Notes under the pieces: generated by a model
What the model was told of the DNA's origin: nothing
Databases searched by the model: none
What the model saw: only the letters and a program-made list of their open reading frames with translations
Assembly: GCA_037443085.1 (NCBI GenBank)
Contig: JBBIPA010000018.1
Span: 1-31,150, forward strand
DNA from: JBBIPA01 sp037443085
GTDB lineage: Bacteria; Chloroflexota; Dehalococcoidia; GIF9; UBA5629
Direction: 5' to 3'
Length of the DNA: 31,150 nt
Shown: in pieces, positions 15,590 through 23,595 of the stretch
Numbering within the stretch: position 1 is the first letter of the stretch
Layout: every line of letters begins with the position of its first letter
Position numbers and translations under genes: made by a program

Positions 15590-16540
15590 ATGGCTGAAGA
15601 GCTTTTTGATGGAACAACGTTAAAAGCTGCCTTGCTGGAAGCAGAAAAGGCGCTGGAGGCACATGTCGAGGAGCTTAACTCGCTGAATGTCTTCCCCGTG
15701 CCCGACGGCGACACCGGCATCAATATGTTCCTGACGTTGCAGTCAGCCAATAAAGCCACGGCAGAGGTGAAGACTGACTCGGCAGCGGTAGTCTCGGCGG
15801 CAGCAGCGCGCGGTGCTCTCCTCGGCGCCTGCGGCAACTCCGGCGTTATCCTGTCTCAGATATTACGGGGAATCGCCAAGGGAATGGAAATGAAAGAGCG
15901 CTTTTCCAGCATGCACTTCGCTGAGGCGCTTCATACCGCCGCAGATATGGCACGCCGTGCCGTGGCTAATCCCGTAGAAGGTACTATCATCACCGTCAGC
16001 CGTGAGGCTTCAGAGATGGCTTTACGCATGGCTAAGCGCGGTGCCAGCATGAAGCAAACCATGAGCGCCGTGGTCATCCAGTCCCGAAAAACAGTGAAAA
16101 AGACGCCTGACCTGCTGCCTCAACTGAAAGAGGCCGGCGTGGTGGATGCCGGCGGCAAAGGGTTGTTCTATGTATTCCAGGGCATGAACAACTATATCAG
16201 CAACCGTGTCGCCAGGTCCAAAGCATTTATCACTGGTGCCATGAGCGCCGAGCCACAGTCTGCGCCACAGAGCTATGGCTTTGACCTGCAGTTTCTGATA
16301 CGGGGAAATAAGATGCCACTGGAAGCGATGCGCCGAAAAATCGGAAACATGGGAGAATCGGTGATGGTGGTGGGCGATGATACGCTTATCCGGGTTCATA
16401 TCCATACGCATAAGCCCGACGCTGTTCTGAAATATGCCCGCACCATGGGTAAGATAACCGATATCATCAAGGACAGTCTGGACAAGCAGGTGAAAGAGTT
16501 CCGCAAAAAACACGGCCAATTAGCCAGAGCCACCTCCTGA
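15590..16540 (+). CDS. DAK2-domain protein, short FakA-like kinase
   Basis: A 316-residue protein. The N-terminal DAK2 (DhaL-like) ATP-binding domain shows SLNVFPVPDGDTGINMF (residues 31-47), whose aspartates bind magnesium-ATP, and GALLGACGNSGVILSQILRG. The second part, including GESVMVVGDDTLIRVHIHTHKPDAVL, matches the middle domain of FakA. Full FakA proteins are near 550 residues; the C-terminal domain that interacts with FakB is absent, and the stop at 16538-16540 is followed by intergenic sequence, so this is either a naturally short type or a truncated gene. GGAGG at 15579-15583 supports the ATG at 15590. It acts with the DegV protein encoded just upstream. Confidence 0.88.
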   Translation: MAEELFDGTTLKAALLEAEKALEAHVEELNSLNVFPVPDGDTGINMFLTLQSANKATAEVKTDSAAVVSAAAARGALLGACGNSGVILSQILRGIAKGMEMKERFSSMHFAEALHTAADMARRAVANPVEGTIITVSREASEMALRMAKRGASMKQTMSAVVIQSRKTVKKTPDLLPQLKEAGVVDAGGKGLFYVFQGMNNYISNRVARSKAFITGAMSAEPQSAPQSYGFDLQFLIRGNKMPLEAMRRKIGNMGESVMVVGDDTLIRVHIHTHKPDAVLKYARTMGKITDIIKDSLDKQVKEFRKKHGQLARATS

Positions 16541-16548
16541 AGCTCTGG
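16524..16548 (+). terminator. Hairpin at the end of the degV-DAK2 operon
   Basis: CCAGAGC, an 11-nt loop and GCTCTGG form a perfect 7-bp stem spanning the stop codon. The following bases are not T-rich, so termination is only possible. Confidence 0.3.
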
Positions 16549-16587
16549 TGCTGTCATTCTTGGTAGTCATCTGCCCCTGGTCAGAAA

Positions 16588-16618
16588 CGGACGTGCGTAC
16601 CTGAAGGTCGGCCCTTAC
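16588..16618. repeat. Diverged palindromic repeat, family B copy 2
   Basis: It shares ACGGAC, the central ACCTGAAGGT and the right flank CCCT..AC..TTCAT with the element at 5818-5839, but its outer arms have drifted apart. Confidence 0.4.
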
Positions 16619-16704
16619 TTCATCCATTCCTAGACTGGCTACCACATATGCTCTATTTTTGCTAAACTATGAAATCCCTACTGTGAAGGAGGAGCGACAA
16701 GCTG

Positions 16705-19422
16705 ATGGCCAAGCGAAGCAATAAAGGCAGCAGTCTCCAGGTTACCGAGAAAACGTGCATTAAAGCTCTCAGCTTGATGTCGGAGACAGGCACGGCAGGC
16801 AATGTGGCTGCAGTCGACGTGCATAATGGCAAAATTATCCGCATCAGGCCATTGCACTATGACTGGAAATACCGGACGGATGAAATCGTTCCCTGGAAAG
16901 TTGAGGCCCACGGCAGCTCTTTTCAGCCCACTCTCAAGGAGCTGTTGCCACCACACAGCGTGGGCTATAAGAAACGTGTTTACTCGCCCAACAGGATTTT
17001 ATATCCCCTGAAAAGGGTGGACTGGGACCCTGAAAAAGGCAGACATCCCGAGAATAGAGGAAAGAGCAAATATGTCAGAATCTCCTGGGACGAAGCCCTG
17101 GATTTAATTGTTGCTGAAATCAAACGAATCAAGGAAAAGTACGGCATGTCCGCGCTGCTGATTCAGGCAGACGGGCACGGAGAAACCAAGGTGGTTCATC
17201 CGGCTCATGCCTGTAATTTACTTCTGGTGAAACATCTGGGGGGGTATACCCTGCAAACCAGAAATCCAGATAGCTGGGAGGGATGGTACTGGGGCGCTAA
17301 ACACGCCTGGGGCATGGAACCTGTCGGTGTGGAATGCCAGGTGAATGTGTTTCCTGATATTGCCAAGAACACCGAAATGATATTGCACTGGGGAAGTGAC
17401 CTGGAAACGACGCCGTGGGCATTTTCCGGGCAGCTACCAAGTCGAATACTGTACTGGTTCAAGGAAATCGGCAAGAAATCCATATTCGTCTGCCCCGATT
17501 TAAATTACGCCGCCGCCGTTCATGCTGACAGGTGGATACCGATACTGCCAAATACCGACGCCGCTCTACAACTGGCTATAGCTTACGTCTGGATTACCGA
17601 AAGCACCTATGACAAGGAGTATATCGCCACACATACCGTGGGGTTCGACAAATTCACCGAGTACGTCCTGGGAAAAGAAGACGGGATTGCTAAAACTCCT
17701 CGGTGGGCTCAGGATATCACCGGCGTACCATCACGGATTATTAAAGCCCTGGCCAGGCTATGGGCATCCAAAAGAACCTCAATCTGCCATTACCTGGGAG
17801 GCGGCTTGATCAGGGGTTCCTATTCCTCCGAGCCTGCCCGGCTGGAGGTTTTGTTGCTGGCAATGCAGGGACTGGGCAAACCGGGCGTTCACCAGTTCCT
17901 CAATGGAATGGTGTTGCTAACCGATCCGCCCAAAACAGTGATAAGACCAACGCCCAATGTGGTTTATCGGGGCATGGAAATGCCGCGCCAGGCAGCCGAA
18001 ATTCACGGCACTTCCACCAACCAGCATCTAGCCACCTGGAAGCGACCGGGCTGGTCTCCTCCCCCGGTGGCCAGGCCAACCGATGATAATGTGCTGGCCA
18101 AACAATTAAGGCCGGCCCAGGTAATTCCCAAGAACCTCATTCACGAAGCGATACTAAACCCGCCCATAAGCTGGTACGGAACCACATTATGGGCAGAGCC
18201 GGTGGAAGACCAATTCAAAAAGTATACCTATCCAGCAGAAGGCTGCTCCGAAGTGCATATGATCTGGACCGATACCCCCTGCTGGATAACCTGCTGGAAT
18301 GACAGCAACTACTATGTGAAAGCGCTGAGAAGCCCCAAGATTGAGTTCATCTTGGCCCAGCACCCCTGGATGGAAAATGATTGCCAGTTCGCTGACATCA
18401 TTCTGCCAGTGAGCACCAAATTCGAGCAGGATGACATCGCCCTGGGCGGTACCGGTGACCTGTTTGATATTCTCATTCGAGAGAATAAATGCATCGAAGC
18501 CAGGGGCGAGTCTAAAAGCGATTATGAGGTGGTCTGCCTGATAGCCGAGAAGCTGGGTTTGCTGGACAAGGTGACCGAGGGCAAGACTGTTGAGGAATGG
18601 ATAAAGCTCGGCTTCGATTGCTCGGGCGCCGCCGAGTTCATCAGCTACGACGAGTTAAAGGAAAAGGGGTATTTTATCCCACCGGCACATCCCGACTGGA
18701 AAAAGCCGAAGCCGATAAAGAAGCCCAGATCCTATATGCTCGATTTCTACGAGGACCCGGAGAAAAATCCCTTGAAGACACCCTCGGGAAAGATAGAGTT
18801 CTGTTCTCAGAACCTGGCAAAGTACTTCCCCGATGATGAAGAGAGACCACCGGTGCCACACTGGATACCCTACGGTGAGACACATCAGGAAAACCAGTCA
18901 CATCCCAGGGCTAAGGCCTATCCTCTGCTCTGCGTATCCAATCACGGTCGCTGGAGAGTGCATGCCAACCTCGACGATATCAGCTGGTTCCACGAAACCC
19001 GCACCGGCAAGGTAAAGGGCACAGACGGCTATTTCTATGAGCCAATCTGGATAAACCCGAAAGATGCGGCACAGAGAGGGATTAAAGACGGGGATGTGGT
19101 CAAGGCATTCAACGAAAGAGGCACTATTTTACTGGGAGCCTATGTCACCGAAAGGATAATGCCCGGCGTGGTATCAGTAGACCACGGTTCCAGATATGAC
19201 CCCATCGTGCCCGGTGAGATGGATAGGGGCGGCGCTATCAATACGCTTACGCCACGCCCTCCCATATCCAGGAACGCCACCGGCATGGTCTGCGCTGGAT
19301 TCCTGGTGGAAGTGGCACCGGCTAACCTGGACGAGATGAGAAAGAAATATCCTGAAGCGTTTGCCAGATGCTACCATGCTGCCTCTGGCCAGTGTTTGGA
19401 AAGAGTATTAGAAACGAGATAA
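16705..19422 (+). CDS. Pyrogallol-phloroglucinol transhydroxylase-like molybdenum large subunit
   Basis: A 905-residue bis-MGD enzyme of the DMSO reductase superfamily. It lacks the N-terminal Fe-S cysteines of most relatives; the start reads TGTAGNVAAVDVHNGKIIRIRPLHYDWKY instead of a CxxC cluster. The stretch RNPDSWEGWYWGAKHAWG places D189-S190 like Asp174-Ser175 of Pelobacter transhydroxylase, in which the serine binds molybdenum. GHGE gives H158, 31 residues before D189, matching catalytic His144. That enzyme moves hydroxyl groups between aromatic polyols without net redox change. The C-terminal barrel ends with VSVDHGSRYDP and an NTLTP motif. GGAGGAG precedes the ATG. The usual small ferredoxin-like subunit gene is not adjacent; an MFS carrier follows. 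The family call is firm, the substrate inferred. Confidence 0.88.
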   Translation: MAKRSNKGSSLQVTEKTCIKALSLMSETGTAGNVAAVDVHNGKIIRIRPLHYDWKYRTDEIVPWKVEAHGSSFQPTLKELLPPHSVGYKKRVYSPNRILYPLKRVDWDPEKGRHPENRGKSKYVRISWDEALDLIVAEIKRIKEKYGMSALLIQADGHGETKVVHPAHACNLLLVKHLGGYTLQTRNPDSWEGWYWGAKHAWGMEPVGVECQVNVFPDIAKNTEMILHWGSDLETTPWAFSGQLPSRILYWFKEIGKKSIFVCPDLNYAAAVHADRWIPILPNTDAALQLAIAYVWITESTYDKEYIATHTVGFDKFTEYVLGKEDGIAKTPRWAQDITGVPSRIIKALARLWASKRTSICHYLGGGLIRGSYSSEPARLEVLLLAMQGLGKPGVHQFLNGMVLLTDPPKTVIRPTPNVVYRGMEMPRQAAEIHGTSTNQHLATWKRPGWSPPPVARPTDDNVLAKQLRPAQVIPKNLIHEAILNPPISWYGTTLWAEPVEDQFKKYTYPAEGCSEVHMIWTDTPCWITCWNDSNYYVKALRSPKIEFILAQHPWMENDCQFADIILPVSTKFEQDDIALGGTGDLFDILIRENKCIEARGESKSDYEVVCLIAEKLGLLDKVTEGKTVEEWIKLGFDCSGAAEFISYDELKEKGYFIPPAHPDWKKPKPIKKPRSYMLDFYEDPEKNPLKTPSGKIEFCSQNLAKYFPDDEERPPVPHWIPYGETHQENQSHPRAKAYPLLCVSNHGRWRVHANLDDISWFHETRTGKVKGTDGYFYEPIWINPKDAAQRGIKDGDVVKAFNERGTILLGAYVTERIMPGVVSVDHGSRYDPIVPGEMDRGGAINTLTPRPPISRNATGMVCAGFLVEVAPANLDEMRKKYPEAFARCYHAASGQCLERVLETR

Positions 19423-19460
19423 CGGAACAATCCCATATCCAAATCACATCTTCGTTGCCC

Positions 19461-19489
19461 GTGACAAGGGCTTGATTTGGTAGTATAAT
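19461..19489 (+). promoter_or_regulatory. Sigma70 promoter of the MFS gene at 19507
   Basis: GTGACA (19461-19466), a 17-nt spacer and a perfect TATAAT (19484-19489) place the transcript start near 19496, only about 11 nt before the GTG start codon. The gene therefore has its own promoter although it lies close behind the transhydroxylase-like gene. Confidence 0.65.
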
Positions 19490-19506
19490 GCTGCGCTAAT
19501 CGAAAG

Positions 19507-20709
19507 GTGACTACCATCAAGCAATCTCATCTCAAATCAATGCTCACCGGGCTGCTGCCTCTGTTTGTGCTGGCACACCTGATGCACCATTTACTCACGG
19601 CGATGGTAGCGCCGCTGTTGCCCATGATTCGCAGCGAGTTCGCCCTGGACTACACTCAGTCTGGCCTGGTGCTCTCCGCCTTCAACCTGGCCTACGGCTT
19701 CGGTCAACTGCCCGGTGGCTGGCTGGCTGACCGCATCGGGCGACGAACCATGATTACGGTGGGCATACTGGGCGTGGCACTTTGCGGGTTAGTGGTGGGG
19801 TTATCGAATACCTATATCATGATGATAGTGTTCCTGGCACTGATGGGGTTGATGGGCGGCGGCTACCATCCAGCTGCTTCGCCAGCAGTATCATCAACCG
19901 TGGCACCGGAAAATCGTAGCTCCGCTCTGGGATTTCACGTCATCGGTGGCAGCGCCAGCTACTTCCTGGCGCCGCTGGCGGCAGCGGGCATTGCCGCAGT
20001 GCTGGGCTGGCGTGGCCCCTTCGTCATTCTGGCTATACCTACCATTATTTTCGGCATCGTATTTTACCTCATGCTGGGGCACCTGTCTGGTCTCAATAGA
20101 GCCATGCAAAAGAAATTAAACATAGAGCACAACAAGGCAGCCGAGCCACCGAGACATATCCGCCGGCTGGTAGCCTTCATGGTGCTCAGCTCCTTCACCC
20201 AGGCAATGACATTCTCCAGCATAGCCTTCATACCGCTGTTCCTGGTAGACCATTTTGGCGTGAGCAAAGAGGCTGGCGGCGCTTTTTTGGCTGTTTTCTA
20301 CGTCGGCGGGCTATGGGCCAGCACCCTGGGTGGCTATCTCGCCGACCGTTTCGGCAAAATCCGCATGATACTGCTATCCTGCTTCGCCATGGGTATCCTC
20401 ACCTATTTTATCAACTTGGCGCCTTTCGGCATTGCCATGGGCGCTCTGCTCCTGATCATCGGCATGTTCAACTATATGCGCATGCCGATAGCCGAGTCCT
20501 ACATTATTCAAAGCACCTCAGAAAAGCATCGCTCCACCATACTGGGCATCTATTTCTTCAGTTCCATGGAAGGCAGCGGGGTGATGACGCCACTCATGGG
20601 CTACATCATCGACACCAGTGGATTCTACTACTGCTATGCTATAGCCGCCACCTCGGTGACACTAATGACGCTGGTTTGCTTCTTCTTCCTCCGCGGCAGC
20701 AAAGACTAA
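19507..20709 (+). CDS. MFS transporter
   Basis: A 400-residue major facilitator carrier with about twelve helices. The loop between helices 2 and 3 reads GGWLADRIGRRTM, the G-x3-D-R-x-G-R-R motif A of the superfamily, and it recurs in the second half as GGYLADRFGKIRM. GLMGGGYHPAASPAVSS in helix 4-5 resembles fosmidomycin-resistance-like and sugar/acid carriers. The GTG at 19507 is taken as start because the promoter leaves almost no room upstream; ATG 19540 is the alternative but would cut into the first helix. It follows the transhydroxylase-like gene by 84 nt and may import or export that enzyme's aromatic substrate or product, which is inference. It is unrelated at sequence level to the carrier at 28553. 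Confidence 0.9.
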   Translation: MTTIKQSHLKSMLTGLLPLFVLAHLMHHLLTAMVAPLLPMIRSEFALDYTQSGLVLSAFNLAYGFGQLPGGWLADRIGRRTMITVGILGVALCGLVVGLSNTYIMMIVFLALMGLMGGGYHPAASPAVSSTVAPENRSSALGFHVIGGSASYFLAPLAAAGIAAVLGWRGPFVILAIPTIIFGIVFYLMLGHLSGLNRAMQKKLNIEHNKAAEPPRHIRRLVAFMVLSSFTQAMTFSSIAFIPLFLVDHFGVSKEAGGAFLAVFYVGGLWASTLGGYLADRFGKIRMILLSCFAMGILTYFINLAPFGIAMGALLLIIGMFNYMRMPIAESYIIQSTSEKHRSTILGIYFFSSMEGSGVMTPLMGYIIDTSGFYYCYAIAATSVTLMTLVCFFFLRGSKD

Positions 20710-20773
20710 CCCTCAAGGCAGTCACTAATTACGAATCATGGGCTTTAGCCACAGCAGGGAGTATATCAAGGGG

Positions 20774-21529
20774 TTACGCCAGCTTAATCACTTCGGTTTC
20801 GTTAATCTTGCTGAGAAATTCTAGCATGATATTGCTGCGAAGGTCGTTGCGACCGCGCAGCGGAGCCACAAACTTGCCCTTAATCCAGATGCGCTGCGGC
20901 TCGATATGCACCAGCACCCGAGGGTTGCTGGTGGCCTCTTCCAGAAACTTGGGAAAGCTGCGCTTAAACATCTTGCGCGCTTCGGCAATATAAGGCTCGT
21001 CCAGCTTCTTGATGATGTTCTCCAGCAGGTCGGCTGCCGCCTCTACATCGCTATCCGTCTTGATGGGAATACGCACCTCGTCAAACACGTAGTCAGCAGA
21101 AATCGCCTCGATATGCCCCTTGGAATAGTTCAGTACCGGCTGGTCCAGTATTATCAGGTTGGGCACATAGAGCAACCTGCCGGTGAGCTCGCCACCCAGT
21201 TTCTCATCCTCACCAACTTCTTCCAGAACCATATGGATTATGCCCACATGGCGCACATCGCCTTTGACATTACCGATGCGGATGCGGTCGCCGATGTCAA
21301 AAATGCGGGTAAAGGTGATAACAAAGAAGGCAATGAAGCTGGCAGTATACTTCTGCAATGCCAGCGCCAATCCCAGGGCAATGATGGGCACATAAATAGC
21401 CACCTGCGGCACATAAATTGCCGCCACAATAGTCACTGCTATCAGCACCAGAATCGTGACTATGGTAGCAACAGTGGTAACCATTCTCATCTTATTATCT
21501 TCCTGCCACTTAACAACTGCTTCTCTCAT
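20774..21529 (-). CDS. Small-conductance mechanosensitive channel (MscS family)
   Basis: A 251-residue membrane protein. Two hydrophobic segments (about residues 15-60) lead into the pore-lining helix IIALGLALALQKYTASFIAFFVITFTRIFDIGDRIRIGNVKG, a typical MscS TM3 and beta-domain start (FDIGDxIxIG). The C-terminal part is the cytoplasmic cage domain with VPIPIKTDSDVEAA-like periodic strands and helices. MscS channels open on membrane stretch to release solutes during hypo-osmotic shock. GGAGAGG stands before the ATG at 21529; translation from further upstream (21589) would begin within the promoter. It converges with the MFS gene across 64 nt that show no clear terminator. Confidence 0.9.
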   Translation of the reverse strand: MREAVVKWQEDNKMRMVTTVATIVTILVLIAVTIVAAIYVPQVAIYVPIIALGLALALQKYTASFIAFFVITFTRIFDIGDRIRIGNVKGDVRHVGIIHMVLEEVGEDEKLGGELTGRLLYVPNLIILDQPVLNYSKGHIEAISADYVFDEVRIPIKTDSDVEAAADLLENIIKKLDEPYIAEARKMFKRSFPKFLEEATSNPRVLVHIEPQRIWIKGKFVAPLRGRNDLRSNIMLEFLSKINETEVIKLA

Positions 21530-21560
21530 CAGCCTCTCCGGCTGAGAAAGAAGGGCTATT

Positions 21561-21589
21561 ATGATAGCACATCGGCCAATCCCTGTCAC
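21561..21589 (-). promoter_or_regulatory. Sigma70 promoter of the MscS gene
   Basis: On the minus strand GTGACA (21589-21584), a 17-nt spacer and TATCAT (21566-21561) lie 32 nt before the ATG at 21529. It uses the same GTGACA -35 hexamer as the promoter at 19461. Confidence 0.55.
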
Positions 21590-21677
21590 TCGATCTCATC
21601 ATGAGCAGCAGAAAACCCACACTCTCTTTACGGAGGAGAGTAGGGGTACCAAACCAACACTTGTTGCAGGGTATGTG

Positions 21678-21706
21678 TTGCAAAGGCATTTACTTTAGTG
21701 TATAGT
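21678..21706 (+). promoter_or_regulatory. Sigma70 promoter of the first zinc-ribbon gene
   Basis: TTGCAA (21678-21683), a 17-nt spacer and TATAGT (21701-21706). The expected transcript start near 21713 excludes the ATG at 21698 as a start and supports the TTG at 21737. Confidence 0.6.
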
Positions 21707-21736
21707 GTTACCCAATTCAATACAGGAGGTCTTTCA

Positions 21737-22027
21737 TTGGGTTTCCAAGATAAATCACTTCAATGTGCTGACTGCGGCACCAACTTCACTTTCACTGCTC
21801 GAGAGCAGGAATTCTACGCAGCCAAAGGTTTCACCAACGAGCCAAAACGTTGCCAGTCTTGTCGCCAATCACGAAAACGGCAGGGAAATAACAGCGGTCA
21901 ACGGCAAATGTTTGCTGCTACCTGCGCGCAGTGTGGCAAGGAAACTGAAGTGCCTTTCGAGCCACGTGAAGGCAGACCTGTTTATTGCAGCGATTGCTTC
22001 AATAAGGTCAAAACAACCAGAAACTAA
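21737..22027 (+). CDS. Small double zinc-ribbon protein
   Basis: A 96-residue protein with two zinc-binding knuckle pairs: CADCGTNFTFTAREQEFYAAKGFTNEP... followed by CQSC, and CAQCGKETEVPFEP... followed by CSDC. The first half corresponds to the widespread zinc-ribbon family with an FTAxEQxFYxxKG signature, and the second to the CxxCGKxxxVPF...CxxCF repeat often found with it in anaerobes. The start is a TTG at 21737 with AGGAGG seven bases upstream (21724-21729). No enzyme domain is present. Such proteins may bind nucleic acid or protein partners; the function is unproven. It opens a run of zinc-ribbon genes that leads to LemA and the M48 protease. Confidence 0.85.
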   Translation: MGFQDKSLQCADCGTNFTFTAREQEFYAAKGFTNEPKRCQSCRQSRKRQGNNSGQRQMFAATCAQCGKETEVPFEPREGRPVYCSDCFNKVKTTRN

Positions 22028-22096
22028 CTGCAGGTGCAAATACCAACAATACTCTCCTTGATTCCCTGATATAGTGCTTTATGTGGTAGGGGATCT

Positions 22097-22125
22097 TTTT
22101 CACAGAATTCCTGCGAGGGTAAACT
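22097..22125 (+). promoter_or_regulatory. Weak promoter candidate before the small gene at 22162
   Basis: TTTTCA (22097-22102), a 17-nt spacer and TAAACT (22120-22125). Each hexamer matches consensus at four of six positions. Confidence 0.25.
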
Positions 22126-22161
22126 TTTTGCTACCGCTTGACGTTCTTCTCCTTGAAAACT

Positions 22162-22392
22162 ATGAATTCTGTGAATCCCCAACTTAGGGAATTCGTTCTC
22201 TTCTGCATAGAACGGCGAGGCAAAAACTGGCCAGCGCTCTACGATGAGATGGCAAGAGTCGCTGGCCAACGCTTATTTCGAGGGCTCGGCTACACCGAGT
22301 TGCAACAGTTAGGCTTATCCCTGGCCGCTTCAAACATAGACAATCTCATCCGTTTTGTCGAGAGAGTTACCTCTCCAGACGATGCAAATTAA
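22162..22392 (+). CDS. Small conserved-looking protein of unknown function
   Basis: A 76-residue acidic-to-neutral helical protein reading REFVLFCIERRGKNWPALYDEMARVAGQRLFRGLGYTELQQLGLSL in its core, split here by position: residues 9-27 hold the ERRGKNWP element and 28-53 the RVAGQRLFRGLGYTEL element. The composition is that of a genuine protein rather than a random frame, with clean helix periodicity. No catalytic motif, membrane segment or metal ligands are seen. The ATG at 22162 lacks a convincing ribosome site, and in-frame TTG codons upstream (22138 and 22153) are alternatives. It lies between two zinc-ribbon genes on the same strand, so a link to them is possible. I do not recognise the family by name. 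Confidence 0.6.
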   Translation: MNSVNPQLREFVLFCIERRGKNWPALYDEMARVAGQRLFRGLGYTELQQLGLSLAASNIDNLIRFVERVTSPDDAN

Positions 22393-22460
22393 CACAATTA
22401 CGATATTTCGCAGTTATAGACTACAGCCGTCTTCCCGCCGTTCAGCAGAATACGCGCCTC

Positions 22461-22489
22461 TTGACACATTTCCCTGCTCAAATTACACT
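22461..22489 (+). promoter_or_regulatory. Sigma70 promoter of the zf-TFIIB gene
   Basis: Consensus TTGACA (22461-22466), a 17-nt spacer and TACACT (22484-22489), giving a start near 22496. This fixes the protein start at ATG 22520, since earlier in-frame codons lie upstream of the promoter. Confidence 0.6.
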
Positions 22490-22519
22490 AGTTACAACAA
22501 TCATCAGGGTTTAGCTGCA

Positions 22520-22939
22520 ATGAGATGTCCCACGTGTAAATACGATATGATTGTAGTCGAGCACAACAAGATAGAGCTTGACCATTGTACCAATTGCCTG
22601 GGTGTATGGTTTGACTCCCATGAACTGAAGCTTTTACTGAACTCTATGGGATTAGATAGCCGGAATCTTTCTGTTTCTAATACCCTTAATTCACCAGAAC
22701 CCAAGTCATCAGGAAAAAAACGAAGATGCCCTATCTGTACCAAGCGGATGAAAAAAACAACCTTGGGTCAACAACCTGAAATACTCATCGACTTTTGTCA
22801 ACGAGGAGATGGTCTGTGGTTTGATGGCGGTGAAATTGCCTCCCTGATCAAACAACTTGCTGACAAAACGTCCTCAGGTCGAGATTCACAGCAGCAAATC
22901 CTTGGTTTCCTGGGGGAGACATTCAAAGCACAGATATAA
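22520..22939 (+). CDS. Tandem zf-TFIIB-type zinc-finger protein
   Basis: A 139-residue protein made of two copies of the bacterial TFIIB-like zinc-finger domain. The first reads CPTC...CTNCLGVWFDSHEL and the second CPIC...FCQRGDGLWFDGGEIASL; the pattern C-x2-C, then C, then GxWFDxxEL is diagnostic. In copy two the usual second pair is reduced to one cysteine plus an aspartate where H or C is common, so its zinc site may be altered. The linker between (about residues 50-72) is polar and probably flexible. Despite the family name, these proteins are not shown to be transcription factors in bacteria. LemA starts 65 nt downstream. Confidence 0.82.
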   Translation: MRCPTCKYDMIVVEHNKIELDHCTNCLGVWFDSHELKLLLNSMGLDSRNLSVSNTLNSPEPKSSGKKRRCPICTKRMKKTTLGQQPEILIDFCQRGDGLWFDGGEIASLIKQLADKTSSGRDSQQQILGFLGETFKAQI

Positions 22940-22968
22940 CTCGAAGGAAAAGAGCGACTTTTAAAAGG

Positions 22969-22982
22969 TATTAACGTTAATA
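22969..22982. promoter_or_regulatory. 14-bp palindrome upstream of lemA, operator candidate
   Basis: TATTAACGTTAATA is a perfect palindrome 22 nt before the lemA start and just before its ribosome site. AT-rich palindromes of this kind often bind a dimeric repressor. No promoter boxes at ideal spacing were found around it. Confidence 0.4.
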
Positions 22983-23004
22983 ACAATGTAGAGAGGAGGC
23001 ATTC

Positions 23005-23571
23005 ATGGCACCCTGGATATGGATCATCATCGGCATTATCGTCATTATCATCTTTATCTTCATCGGCATCTACAATGGTCTGGTCAGGTCTCGCAACCAG
23101 GTAAAGAACGCTTGGGCACAGATCGACGTCCAGCTCAAGCGACGGCATGACCTTATTCCCAACCTTGTGGAAACAGTCAAGGGCTACGTGAAACACGAGC
23201 GCGAAACGCTGGAGGCGGTGACCAAAGCCCGCAACCTTGCCCAACAATTGTCATCAGCCGGAGCTGGAGAGCGCTCCAAGGCAGAGGGAGAATTAAGCTC
23301 CGCTTTGTCACGGTTGCTGGCTGTAGCCGAAAGCTACCCCGACCTCAAAGCAAATCAGAACTTCCTGGCTCTTCAGGAAGAGCTCACCTCCACTGAAAAC
23401 AAAATAAGCTTTTCCCGACAGTTCTATAATGACACAGTGTTAAACTACAATAACAAGGTGCAAACATTTCCTTCAAACATTGTCGCCAGTATGGGCGGCT
23501 TCAAAGCAGGTGAATTCTTTGAAGTAACGGCAGCCGCAGAGAGAGAGGCGCCGAAGGTTAGTTTCTCCTAA
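23005..23571 (+). CDS. lemA: LemA family membrane protein
   Basis: A 188-residue protein. Residues 3-25 form a strongly hydrophobic N-terminal anchor, then the family core follows: NGLVRSRNQVKNAWAQIDVQLKRRHDLIPNLVETVKGY, an ENLVAVAESYPDLKAN-like stretch (here LLAVAESYPDLKANQNFLALQEEL) and the end RQFYNDTVLNYNNKVQTFPSN. The bulk folds as a helical bundle on the outer side of the membrane. LemA is of uncertain role but is very often paired with an M48 protease, as here (24 nt to the next gene). GAGGAGG stands before the ATG at 23005, the strongest ribosome site in this block. Confidence 0.95.
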   Translation: MAPWIWIIIGIIVIIIFIFIGIYNGLVRSRNQVKNAWAQIDVQLKRRHDLIPNLVETVKGYVKHERETLEAVTKARNLAQQLSSAGAGERSKAEGELSSALSRLLAVAESYPDLKANQNFLALQEELTSTENKISFSRQFYNDTVLNYNNKVQTFPSNIVASMGGFKAGEFFEVTAAAEREAPKVSFS

Positions 23572-23595
23572 TAGCCAGAGCAATCAGTTCGAACC

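Noticed and set aside
16588..16618. CRISPR-like repeat
   Set aside because: Repeats of both palindromic families are single, far apart and at gene ends. There is no regular array with spacers and no cas gene anywhere in the window.
20906..21604. Plus-strand open frame of 232 codons opposite the MscS gene
   Set aside because: Low-complexity His/Asn/Gln-rich translation opposite a clear channel gene; a shadow of that gene's codon pattern.
21698..21736. ATG at 21698 as start of the first zinc-ribbon gene
   Set aside because: It lies upstream of the transcript start predicted from the promoter at 21678-21706; AGGAGG before TTG 21737 is far better.
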